Part shown: in pieces, positions 1-5,161 of the stretch
Position numbering within the stretch: the stretch's first letter is position 1
How the letters are laid out: each line of letters opens with the position of its first letter
From: Clostridiales bacterium
GTDB taxonomy: Bacteria > Bacillota > Clostridia > Oscillospirales > Butyricicoccaceae
Direction of reading: 5' to 3'
NCBI GenBank assembly: GCA_019420045.1
Contig: JAHZHY010000190.1
Coordinates: forward strand, 3,098-9,308
Length of the DNA stretch: 6,211 nt
Program-made: the position numbers and the translations under genes
The notes under the pieces: generated by a model
The model's database searches: none
Told to the model about the DNA's origin: nothing
What the model saw: the letters and a program-made list of their open reading frames with translations, nothing else

Positions 1-393
1 CACCACGCCCACAATGGCCGCGCCCCACACCACACCGAACAGGGCCCATCCCAAGACCCCCCGCAGGGTGATCAGCGTATAAGGGGTATAGGTTCCGGCA
101 ATGAGCAGGAAAATGGAGCAATGGTCCAGCACCTGCAGTACGCCCTTCACCCGTCGGTTGGGGCAGGCATGATACAGGGTAGACGCCAGATACAGGGCAA
201 AGAGGGAGAAGGAATAGACGATGGAACTGCTCACCGCCCAGGCATCCCCATACAAAGCCGACAGCACGATCAGAATCCCAAAGCCCACACAGGCCAGGGC
301 CACCCCCACCCCGTGGGACACCGAATTGAATATTTCTTCTCCCAAAGTATAATGGGGAAGATATTCTTTTGCCTTGTCCATTCTCATTTCCAT
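1..393 (-). CDS. trhA: Hemolysin III / TrhA family (PAQR-type) membrane protein, partial
   Basis: Integral membrane protein of the hemolysin III family, related to PAQR receptors within the CREST superfamily. Only the first 131 residues are present; the C-terminal half lies beyond the left edge. Hydrophobic segments sit at about residues 25-48, 53-73, 88-109 and 113-131. Family signatures visible are NSVSHG (residues 23-28), S71-T-L-Y-H75 on the second membrane segment, and D90-H91 followed by the segment ending GTYTPY. These Ser, His and Asp residues match the presumed metal-binding or catalytic set of the superfamily; the distal HxxxH would lie outside the window. The start is the ATG at 393, with AAAGGAG (406-400) six bases upstream. 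The family was named for haemolysis seen on expression; its in vivo role is better linked to membrane homeostasis. It lies downstream of the tetR gene on the same strand, and no clear terminator separates them, so partial co-transcription is possible. Confidence 0.88.
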   Translation of the reverse strand, partial: MEMRMDKAKEYLPHYTLGEEIFNSVSHGVGVALACVGFGILIVLSALYGDAWAVSSSIVYSFSLFALYLASTLYHACPNRRVKGVLQVLDHCSIFLLIAGTYTPYTLITLRGVLGWALFGVVWGAAIVGVV

Positions 394-467
394 ATTCGGC
401 TCCTTTCCAGCCACACAAAAACCGCTAAATAGTTTTAAAAACCAGATGATGAAATCAACATGATTAT

Positions 468-494
468 ATTATCACAGTTCTTTATAGATTCCAA
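468..494 (-). promoter_or_regulatory. Possible promoter of the hemolysin III gene
   Basis: On the minus strand, an extended -10 (TGT then GATAAT, 476-468) lies 75 bases before the start codon. A moderate -35-like TTGGAA sits at 494-489, with a short 15-base spacer. An overlapping TATAAT at 468-463 is an alternative -10 with no good -35. The 142-base gap 394-535 is AT-rich compared with its surroundings and shows no convincing terminator after tetR. Confidence 0.4.
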
Positions 495-535
495 TGGTTT
501 TTTGGACGAAAGAAGCCGGCTGTTTGTAAATTTTT

Positions 536-1144
536 TTATATCATCGGCGCCCGTGGGGATTTGAACAGCTGATAGGCCATTTTGAATTCCTTTTCCATGG
601 CTTGCATCAGGGAAAAAGAATAGTTATGGAAGGCCCAGTCGATGACAATGCCCCGGAAATGGCGGACACAGAAGGTGGTGACCGTTTCGGCATCATACTG
701 CCGGGAAAGGATCTCCTTCTCCTGGGCCTCCATGACGAAGTGGAGCACCATCTGATAGATGATCCGCCCGGTGTCAAAGGGCTTTTGAGCGCTGATGGCC
801 AGCATGTTCTGATAATACCGGGCCGTGAGTTCACCCTGGTTCTCTTCCATATATTCTGCATAAGCGGTGAAAATAATACGCAATGCGGAAAGACTGCTGT
901 GAAAAGGCCGCGCCTCCAGCTGCTGCCGGATGTAAAGATCCAGCTGCTGGCCGCCTTTTTCCAGCATCTCCTCCTTGGAGCGGAAATGATGGTAAAAGGC
1001 CCCGGTGGTCACCCCAGCCTCCTTGCAGATATCCCGGATGGACCCGGCGTCATAACCATTCTTCCGCATCAGCTGCCGGGCCGTTTCCAGAATCTTCTGC
1101 TCGGTCTCATGGCCCTGGGCTTTCCGCTTCTCCCGATATTCCAT
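536..1144 (-). CDS. TetR/AcrR family transcriptional regulator
   Basis: One-component repressor of the TetR family: an N-terminal helix-turn-helix DNA-binding domain and a variable C-terminal ligand-binding and dimerisation domain. The 202-residue length is typical. The DNA-binding region is clear: ILETARQLMRKNGYD (residues 18-32), SIRDICKEAGVTTGAFYHHF (35-54), then RSKEEML (55-61), with the usual G-V-x-x-G-x-x-Y-x-H-F pattern of the recognition helix. The C-terminal part (about 70-202) is helical, and its ligand cannot be read from sequence. I chose the ATG at 1144, with GGAGG (1156-1152) seven bases upstream, over the TTG at 1147, which would leave only four bases. Its leader holds a perfect palindrome at 1207-1223, set between its own promoter and the opposing degV promoter. 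Autoregulation together with control of degV is therefore likely, though inferred. The hemolysin III gene follows on the same strand. Confidence 0.93.
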   Translation of the reverse strand: MEYREKRKAQGHETEQKILETARQLMRKNGYDAGSIRDICKEAGVTTGAFYHHFRSKEEMLEKGGQQLDLYIRQQLEARPFHSSLSALRIIFTAYAEYMEENQGELTARYYQNMLAISAQKPFDTGRIIYQMVLHFVMEAQEKEILSRQYDAETVTTFCVRHFRGIVIDWAFHNYSFSLMQAMEKEFKMAYQLFKSPRAPMI

Positions 1145-1168
1145 CAAGGGTCCTCCCTTTCAAAAGAA

Positions 1169-1197
1169 TTGACAACAATGCCGTCGGTCTGTATAAT
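1169..1197 (+). promoter_or_regulatory. Consensus promoter for the degV-family gene
   Basis: Perfect sigma-A-type promoter: TTGACA at 1169-1174, a 17-base spacer, and TATAAT at 1192-1197. Transcription would start near 1204 and give a leader of about 95 bases before the TTG start at 1300. The predicted start lies just before the palindrome at 1207-1223, a position where a bound repressor would block the polymerase. The element also lies within the leader of the opposing tetR transcript. Confidence 0.85.
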
Positions 1198-1206
1198 GAG
1201 TATATC

Positions 1207-1223
1207 ACATAACGCTGTTATGT
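1207..1223. promoter_or_regulatory. Perfect palindrome, probable TetR operator shared by two promoters
   Basis: ACATAAC, a GCT centre and GTTATGT form a perfect inverted repeat with 7-base arms (17 bases in all). Size and symmetry fit the sites of TetR-family dimers. It is 9 bases from the -10 of the rightward promoter (ending 1197) and 11 bases from the -10 of the leftward promoter (starting 1235), so it overlaps or abuts both predicted transcription starts. The link to the adjacent TetR protein is an inference from position. Confidence 0.7.
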
Positions 1224-1234
1224 TCTTCTGTTTT

Positions 1235-1263
1235 ATTATACCTGCGGCGGATTTTTCCGTCAA
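1235..1263 (-). promoter_or_regulatory. Promoter for the tetR gene
   Basis: Minus strand: TTGACG (1263-1258, five of six consensus bases), a 17-base spacer, and a perfect TATAAT (1240-1235). Transcription would start near 1228 and cross the palindrome and the opposing promoter before reaching the tetR start at 1144, a leader of about 84 bases. It faces the degV promoter, so the two transcripts would overlap for roughly 25 bases at their 5' ends. Confidence 0.8.
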
Positions 1264-1299
1264 CCTGCCCTTTGGGCTTTTGGAAAGGCGTGTGCTCAT

Positions 1300-2160
1300 T
1301 TGAATCCTCAAAAAATCGCGGTGCTCACCGACTCCTGCGCCGATATCTCTCCGGCCCTGGTCCGGGAGCGGAATATTTTTGTACTGCCTCTGAAAATCAT
1401 TTACCCGGATAGAGAATATTCCGACGGAGTGGACATCACTCCCCAGGAGATCTACCAGCGGATGCCCCAGGCTCTGCCCACCACCTCCCTGCCCGACGGC
1501 GGTACGCTGCTTTCCCTGCTGGATGAAATCAAGTCCCAGGGCTTTGAAAAGGTCATTGCCATCTGTCTGTCCGCCGGTCTCAGCGGTACTTATAATATGG
1601 TGCGTCTGATGGCAGAAAATTACGAAGGTCTCCAATGCGCCGTGTTTGACTCGAACAGCGGCAGCCTGGGAGAAGGCTGTCTGGCGCTGGAAGTGACCAA
1701 CCGCCTGGCCCAAGGAGCCAGCTGGGAAGAGCTTTTGAACCTGGTTCCCCGCCTGCGGGAAAAGACCCAGGTGATGTTCAGTCTGGACACCCTGGAATAC
1801 CTGCAAAAAGGCGGCCGGATCGGCAAGATCAGCTGCATTGCCGGCACCATGCTCCAGATCAAGCCCATCATCTCCTTTGCCTCTGACGGCCAGCTGGCCA
1901 GCATCAGCAAAGTGCGTGGCCGGTATCGGTCCATGGACGAGATGGCTGAGCGCATCCGGGCTATGGTCCCCACCGATGGCACCCCCTACACCCTGGCTAC
2001 CGCTCACGGCGGCTGCCCTGGGGATCTGGAATATCTGAAAAACAAACTCCACGACGAGATCGGCTGTGCCACTCATTATTATGAAGGGGAGATCGACTGC
2101 ACCCTTGGCGTACACACCGGCCCCCACCTTATCGGCTGTGGAATTCAGATTTTAGAGTAA
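1300..2160 (+). CDS. DegV family fatty-acid-binding protein (FakB-like)
   Basis: Cytoplasmic DegV-family protein of 286 residues, the usual family length. Characterised relatives (FakB) hold a fatty acid and present it to the FakA kinase, which makes acyl phosphate for phospholipid synthesis. Family landmarks in order: VLTDSCAD (residues 8-15), the lipid-contact motif PTTSLPDGG (60-68), SAGLSGTYN (91-99), FDSNSGSLGEG, LEYLQKGGRIGK (165-176), KPII, AHGGCPGD, and the C-terminal VHTGPHLIG with H272. These match the conserved Thr, Ser, Arg and His positions of the FakB pocket, so the protein looks intact. The start is the TTG at 1300, giving the standard N-terminus just ahead of the first beta strand; the GGAAAGG at 1282-1288 is a rather distant (11 bases) binding site. 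No fakA is visible here. Genomes often carry several DegV paralogues with different fatty-acid preferences, so this copy's ligand is unknown. Regulation by the divergent TetR protein is likely. Confidence 0.92.
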   Translation: MNPQKIAVLTDSCADISPALVRERNIFVLPLKIIYPDREYSDGVDITPQEIYQRMPQALPTTSLPDGGTLLSLLDEIKSQGFEKVIAICLSAGLSGTYNMVRLMAENYEGLQCAVFDSNSGSLGEGCLALEVTNRLAQGASWEELLNLVPRLREKTQVMFSLDTLEYLQKGGRIGKISCIAGTMLQIKPIISFASDGQLASISKVRGRYRSMDEMAERIRAMVPTDGTPYTLATAHGGCPGDLEYLKNKLHDEIGCATHYYEGEIDCTLGVHTGPHLIGCGIQILE

Positions 2161-2164
2161 CTGC

Positions 2165-2190
2165 AAAAAAGCGCCTTCGGGCGCTTTTTT
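2165..2190 (+). terminator. Intrinsic terminator after the degV-family gene
   Basis: A-rich arm plus GCGCC (2165-2175), a TTCG tetraloop (2176-2179), and GGCGC plus six T (2180-2190). The stem has 5 GC pairs extended by 6 A-U pairs, with further T runs downstream. It begins four bases after the stop codon. Confidence 0.93.
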
Positions 2191-2218
2191 GCTTTTTCCC
2201 CCAGGAGTATGCTATAAT
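2189..2218 (+). promoter_or_regulatory. Extended -10 promoter of the ylmH-like gene
   Basis: TGC followed by TATAAT (2210-2218) is a strong extended -10 element. The best -35 is weak (TTGCTT at 2189-2194, 18-base spacer) and lies at the end of the preceding terminator. Transcription would start near 2225. The ribosome site AGGAGGG (2244-2250) lies ahead of the ATG at 2258; the ATG at 2251 is out of frame and too close to that site. Confidence 0.7.
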
Positions 2219-2257
2219 CCCTGATGAATATTTCAACATACACAGGAGGGATGGCCT

Positions 2258-3058
2258 ATGCCAGCCAAACGGGAAGAACTTCTGTCTCTGGCCCAACAGC
2301 CGGAGGACCGGCTGCTTATCAGCCAACTATGGGATAAAATGAGCCAGGCGGAAAAATACTTCCAGCCGGCCTGTACTCCTTTTCTCGATCTGCGCCAGCA
2401 GAATCTATGTCGCACCGCCATGGAGCGAACGGGAAACCGTGGCTTCTTCCTCTACGGTGGTTATCCCCAAGCCGAGCGGTGTCTGGCTCTGTTCCTCCCT
2501 GATTATATGGAGACCCCGGAGGATATTCCTGTGGAGGACAACCCCATCTGTGCCCTGCGGGCCAGACCCCGGGGCGGCGTGGAACTGAACCACCGGGACT
2601 ACCTGGGTTCTCTCATGGGGCTTGGCATCCGGCGGGAAATGGTGGGGGACATTCTGGTTTCCCCACAAAGCGCTGACATTTTGCTGACGGCGGAAATGGG
2701 GGACTATGTGCGCCACAACCTGGAAAAAGCAGGACACGCCTCCATCGTCATGGAACCGGTGGCCCTGGAAAACCTGCTCATTCCTCCCCTTCAGTTCAAA
2801 ACCCTGCGGGACACCGTGCCTTCCCTCCGTCTGGACGCGGTGCTCACCGTGGCCTTTTCCCTCTCCCGTGGAGAGGCGGCGGAATGCATCCGCCGGGGTC
2901 TGGTGCAGGTAGACGGGGCCGATGCACTCAAAGGGGACAAACCGGTGCCCGAAGGAGCCCGCATCTCCCTGCGAGGCAAAGGCAAAGCCATCCTGGCCCA
3001 GATCGGCGGCCTTTCCAAAAAAGGGCGCATCCAGATCGAAGTACATAAACTGATCTGA
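2258..3058 (+). CDS. ylmH: YlmH-type S4 domain RNA-binding protein
   Basis: Homologue of YlmH, a 50S-associated S4-domain protein linked in Bacillus to ribosome-associated quality control, where it acts on peptidyl-tRNA-blocked large subunits in a way that overlaps RqcP. Length is 266 residues, normal for the family. The N-terminal part has the family pattern FLDLRQQ (about residue 42) and LYGGYPQAERCLALFLPDY. The middle part carries the very conserved DYLGSLMGLGIRREMVGDIL and the GDYVRHNLEKAGH stretch. The S4 RNA-binding domain starts near residue 190: LRLDAVLTVAFSLSR, then AAECIRRGLVQVDG, with a KGDKPVPEGARISLRGKG turn and a basic end (GLSKKGRIQIEV). The start is the ATG at 2258, with AGGAGG eight bases upstream. 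In many Firmicutes ylmH lies beside divIVA and sepF; here it has its own promoter and terminator and none of those neighbours inside the window. Confidence 0.93.
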   Translation: MPAKREELLSLAQQPEDRLLISQLWDKMSQAEKYFQPACTPFLDLRQQNLCRTAMERTGNRGFFLYGGYPQAERCLALFLPDYMETPEDIPVEDNPICALRARPRGGVELNHRDYLGSLMGLGIRREMVGDILVSPQSADILLTAEMGDYVRHNLEKAGHASIVMEPVALENLLIPPLQFKTLRDTVPSLRLDAVLTVAFSLSRGEAAECIRRGLVQVDGADALKGDKPVPEGARISLRGKGKAILAQIGGLSKKGRIQIEVHKLI

Positions 3059-3061
3059 TAC

Positions 3062-3098
3062 AAAAAACACCGTTGGGATTTTCCCAACGGTGTTTTTT
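3062..3098. terminator. Bidirectional terminator between convergent genes
   Basis: Perfect inverted repeat with 17-base arms (3062-3078 and 3082-3098) around a TTT loop. Each strand reads an A run, the GC-rich core CACCGTTGGGA, its complement, and then six T. It begins four bases after the ylmH stop and ends 13 bases past the stop of the opposing lectin/SLH gene, so it can end both transcripts. Confidence 0.95.
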
Positions 3099-3111
3099 CT
3101 GTATATCTCGA

Positions 3112-4575
3112 TTACTTCAGATTCTTGAAGCTGCGCAGAGACATGGCGATGGCCTGCTCTCTTGTGGCATTGGCATAGTGCTCCGCCTCTTCCATGGAAT
3201 TGGTATTCTTGGGAGCAAACATCCCGTTGCCCACGCCGGAGATCACATTGTACTTGGTCATAAAATAGACGCTGGGCTTGGCATAATCAGAAATCTGGGC
3301 ATCGTCAGCGTACTTGGGCACACCGGAATAGTTGATGGTGTACTCTGCGTCTGTTTCCAATGTCCAGTCGGGCCACTGTGCTCTTTTGTACACACGGCAC
3401 AGCATGGTGGCCAGCTGCTCCCGGGTGATCAGCTCATCGGGGGCGAACTCTGTGGCGCTGTATCCCTGCACCGCACCGATGTTATAGGCTTTCAGAATGT
3501 AGTTTCTGTTTTCGCTATCGGCGATGTCCGCAAACTGGCACTGAGAGGACATAACGGCCCGCCCGCCGGTCATGGCTTCAAACAGATTGACGGAAATGGC
3601 GGCAAATTCGCCCCGGGTCACCGGCGCTGTCATATCCTTGCCCACCAGCACATCGGGGATCAGCCCGGCATCGGCCGCTTCCTGGAGCTCCGGAGTGGAC
3701 CAGTCTGCCGAATCCGACCAGGTCTCCCACTCGCACACATATCCCACGGTCTGCAAAGAGAAGTTGTCCTCTTCACCAGGATAGGTGTTGTCATAATACA
3801 TATCGTTCCAGGCAAAACGCTTGCTGCCGCCCACCGCCGGGTTGGGGGTGTTGTAGATATGCACATACTGTTCCTTTTCCCCATCGGAGCGGGTGTGGCT
3901 GTTGGGCTCGATCGCATCCCAGTTGGAATAGGAGAATGTTTCCCCTGTGACCCACCGAGGTGTGCCGCCTGTGGTGGTGGCGCCGATCCAGTACTGCTTC
4001 TTGCTGCCGTTTGTCAACAGCTTGGACACAAAGTTCTGCTCTCCTTGGGAGGTGATAGTCACCAGATGACCGCCCAGGGACTCGCACTTCTCTTTGGCCT
4101 GCTGCCAGGTCATGCCTTCGTCAAACACCTTGTAGCTGTGGTTCTGGTAGACGCTGTCCACCACTTCCTGATAGCTGGAGTTGTTCTTGTTCAGCACAAA
4201 CTCCCAGTTTTTGTTGCCGTTTACCAAACCGGTATAAACATCTTTGTTCAATGTGCCTTTCAGGGTGACGAACACATAGGTGCTGGGTTTTTCGATCCAT
4301 TCGTCCCCTTTGATCACATAGTTCCCGTTCTCCAAAGTGGCCTTGATGGTATAGGAGCCATCCTCCGCATTGCTGCGGCCGGGCATATTGTAAAACTCAA
4401 ACACGCCGGTGCCGTCTTCATTGACGGTGAGGGTCAGGCCGGTCTGTCCCTGGTTGGCGTAATACCAGCCCTCATAGGTGCCTGCCAGAGGCGACACATC
4501 GGCCGGAGCCGCCATGGAAACGGTGCACAGCACCAGCAAAAAAAGAAGCGCGGACAACAAGATGCCTTTTTTCAT
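3112..4575 (-). CDS. Secreted C-type lectin-like / SLH-repeat cell-surface protein
   Basis: Predicted exported surface protein of 487 residues. Residues 1-23 form a Sec signal peptide (MKKG, a Leu-rich core, then SMA-AP as a likely signal peptidase I site). Residues about 28-130 are a beta-rich domain of unnamed type beginning LAGTYEGWYY. Residues about 145-285 form a C-type lectin-like domain: CESLGGHLVTI (C164), QYWIGA, WVTGE, NW, EPN (223-225), WND (256-258) and VCEWE (C281). C164 and C281 would form the conserved long disulfide; the second cysteine pair of animal lectins is absent. EPN plus ND suggests a retained calcium/sugar site, unproven. Residues about 287-487 hold three SLH-like repeats with TRGEF, TREQL and TREQA motifs, expected to bind secondary cell-wall polymers. 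I chose the ATG at 4575, ten bases from AGGAGG, over the TTG at 4581, because MKKG is a normal signal-peptide start. It appears monocistronic; its natural ligand is unknown. Confidence 0.88.
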   Translation of the reverse strand: MKKGILLSALLFLLVLCTVSMAAPADVSPLAGTYEGWYYANQGQTGLTLTVNEDGTGVFEFYNMPGRSNAEDGSYTIKATLENGNYVIKGDEWIEKPSTYVFVTLKGTLNKDVYTGLVNGNKNWEFVLNKNNSSYQEVVDSVYQNHSYKVFDEGMTWQQAKEKCESLGGHLVTITSQGEQNFVSKLLTNGSKKQYWIGATTTGGTPRWVTGETFSYSNWDAIEPNSHTRSDGEKEQYVHIYNTPNPAVGGSKRFAWNDMYYDNTYPGEEDNFSLQTVGYVCEWETWSDSADWSTPELQEAADAGLIPDVLVGKDMTAPVTRGEFAAISVNLFEAMTGGRAVMSSQCQFADIADSENRNYILKAYNIGAVQGYSATEFAPDELITREQLATMLCRVYKRAQWPDWTLETDAEYTINYSGVPKYADDAQISDYAKPSVYFMTKYNVISGVGNGMFAPKNTNSMEEAEHYANATREQAIAMSLRSFKNLK

Positions 4576-4609
4576 GAGCAATCATCCTCCTCATTCCTTT
4601 TGCAATGTC

Positions 4610-4626
4610 CAATCTTTTACAGATTG
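4610..4626. repeat. Short inverted repeat in the lectin/SLH leader
   Basis: CAATCT and AGATTG (6-base arms) flank a TTTAC centre, directly after the predicted transcription start (about 4629) of the lectin/SLH gene. It could be an operator or a small leader hairpin. The arms are short and AT-rich, so chance is a real alternative. Confidence 0.35.
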
Positions 4627-4635
4627 TTCATTTTT

Positions 4636-4664
4636 ATGTTAGCACACTCCTGCTCCACTGTAAA
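4636..4664 (-). promoter_or_regulatory. Promoter of the lectin/SLH gene
   Basis: Minus strand: TTTACA (4664-4659, five of six consensus), a 17-base spacer, and TAACAT (4641-4636) preceded by TGC, an extended -10. Transcription would start near 4629, about 54 bases before the ATG at 4575. The promoter lies after the rpsT terminator, supporting independent expression. Confidence 0.75.
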
Positions 4665-4707
4665 GGGAAACAGGAAAATAAATGAAATTGCTTCTTTTTT
4701 GCGCAGC

Positions 4708-4736
4708 AAAAAGGGCCGGGAACAAATCCCAGCCCT
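4708..4736 (-). terminator. Intrinsic terminator of rpsT
   Basis: Read on the minus strand, AGGGCTGGGA (4736-4727), a TTTGT loop, then TCCCGGCCCT (4721-4712) make a ten-pair stem with one G-U pair, followed by a T run to 4708. It lies 24 bases past the rpsT stop and ahead of the lectin/SLH promoter. Confidence 0.85.
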
Positions 4737-4760
4737 GGAAGATCGTCAAAATCCCACTGC

Positions 4761-5021
4761 TTATTTGGCGGCGGCGTTGACCTTCTTCGCCAGCGCGCTC
4801 TTTTTTCTCGCGGCAGTATTCTTGTGCAGAATACCTTTGGCAACAGCCTTGTCCAGGCAAACCACGGTGGCCTTATACGCCTCCTGGATGCCGGTGCCCT
4901 GCTGAATGGCACTGTCGAACTTCTTCAACTGTGTCTTCATCGCTGTCTTCGCGGCGCGATTTCTCTCGTTCTTTGTCTTATTGACCAGCACGCGCTTCTT
5001 CGCGGACTTAATATTCGGCAA
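4761..5021 (-). CDS. rpsT: 30S ribosomal protein S20
   Basis: Small-subunit protein S20, which binds 16S rRNA early in 30S assembly. The 86-residue product is highly basic and starts MPNIKSAKKRVL, the standard S20 N-terminus. It continues with NKTKNERNRAAKTAMKT and ends in an Ala/Lys-rich tail (NTAARKKSALAKKVNAAAK), the usual RNA-binding helical bundle. The likely start is the TTG at 5021: it gives the family N-terminus and is eight bases from AAGGAGG (5036-5030). The ATG at 5027 would add two residues absent from the family and leaves only two bases to the binding site. Escherichia coli rpsT also starts at UUG, which there takes part in autoregulated translation. The gene has its own promoter and terminator and is divergent from gpr, as in other spore formers. 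Confidence 0.96.
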   Translation of the reverse strand: MPNIKSAKKRVLVNKTKNERNRAAKTAMKTQLKKFDSAIQQGTGIQEAYKATVVCLDKAVAKGILHKNTAARKKSALAKKVNAAAK

Positions 5022-5029
5022 AATCATGA

Positions 5030-5036
5030 CCTCCTT
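5030..5036 (-). promoter_or_regulatory. Ribosome binding site deciding the rpsT start
   Basis: AAGGAGG on the minus strand is two bases before the ATG at 5027 but eight bases before the TTG at 5021. Only the latter spacing suits initiation, and it agrees with the family N-terminus MPNIKSA. Confidence 0.85.
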
Positions 5037-5061
5037 ACCTCAGATATTCATAGCATTGCTT

Positions 5062-5090
5062 ATTCTATCATTTTGTGGCGGCAAATGCAA
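5062..5090 (-). promoter_or_regulatory. Promoter of rpsT
   Basis: Minus strand: TGA plus TAGAAT (extended -10; hexamer 5067-5062), with TTGCAT (5090-5085) as a partial -35 at 17 bases. Transcription would start near 5055, giving a leader of about 33 bases before the TTG. Confidence 0.65.
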
Positions 5091-5136
5091 GTGTTTCTCA
5101 CACAATTTTTGCATATTTCTTTTCTGCGGGAAACAC
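5091..5136. repeat. Inverted repeat between rpsT and gpr
   Basis: GTGTTTCTC (5091-5099) and GGGAAACAC (5128-5136) are complementary over nine bases, with one G-T mismatch that pairs as wobble in RNA, separated by 28 AT-rich bases. The left arm abuts the rpsT -35; the right arm overlaps the proposed forespore -10 of gpr. It may be a regulatory site or chance. Confidence 0.4.
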
Positions 5137-5138
5137 TA
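5110..5138 (+). promoter_or_regulatory. Forespore (sigma-F/sigma-G-like) promoter of gpr
   Basis: TGCATA at 5110-5115 and GGAAACACTA at 5129-5138 match, as I recall them, the sigma-F -35 (WGCATA) and -10 (GGnRAnAMTW) consensus at every defined base. The 13-base spacer seems slightly short for the class. No good sigma-A promoter is seen on this strand. In Bacillus, gpr is transcribed in the forespore by sigma-F and sigma-G, so the context supports this. Transcription would start near 5145, just before the ribosome site at 5149-5154. Confidence 0.6.
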
Positions 5139-5161
5139 AGAGAAAAATGGGAGGAAAAGCG

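Noticed and set aside
500..535. Terminator after tetR around AGCCGGCT
   Set aside because: GCCGGC is a bare palindrome without a loop, and the T run lies on the wrong side for the minus-strand transcript.
602..1303. A 233-codon plus-strand frame opposite tetR
   Set aside because: The minus-strand TetR protein is unmistakable, and this frame runs through the promoter region without a ribosome site.
1144..2127. A 327-codon open frame on the minus strand opposite degV
   Set aside because: It is antisense to a clear DegV-family gene, has no recognisable domain, and its end crosses both promoters and the operator.
3700..4160. Diversity-generating retroelement target (lectin-fold variable region)
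   Set aside because: C-type lectin folds are used as such targets, but the window has no reverse transcriptase and no visible template repeat, and the domain is central, not C-terminal. Only a search of flanking DNA could reopen this.
4516..4575. Lipoprotein signal in the lectin/SLH protein (Cys at residue 17)
   Set aside because: The residues before the Cys are L-V-L, not the small residues a lipobox needs at -1; SMA-AP a few residues later fits signal peptidase I better.
4696..4712. Second hairpin TTTTTGC-GCA-GCAAAAA beside the rpsT terminator
   Set aside because: The stem is mostly A-T with two GC pairs and overlaps the T tail of the better terminator; not a convincing separate element.
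3073..4905. A 610-codon open frame on the plus strand, the longest in the window
   Set aside because: It lies antisense to the lectin/SLH gene, the rpsT terminator and part of rpsT. Its translation is low-complexity (rich in Gly, His, Val, Leu) with no domain, and it has no suitable ribosome site. It reflects the codon bias of the real genes on the other strand.
5075..5161. In-frame upstream extension of gpr from a GTG
   Set aside because: It would start before the proposed gpr promoter and overlaps the rpsT control region. The ATG at 5162 has a well-spaced GGGAGG, and the added residues match nothing known in GPR.
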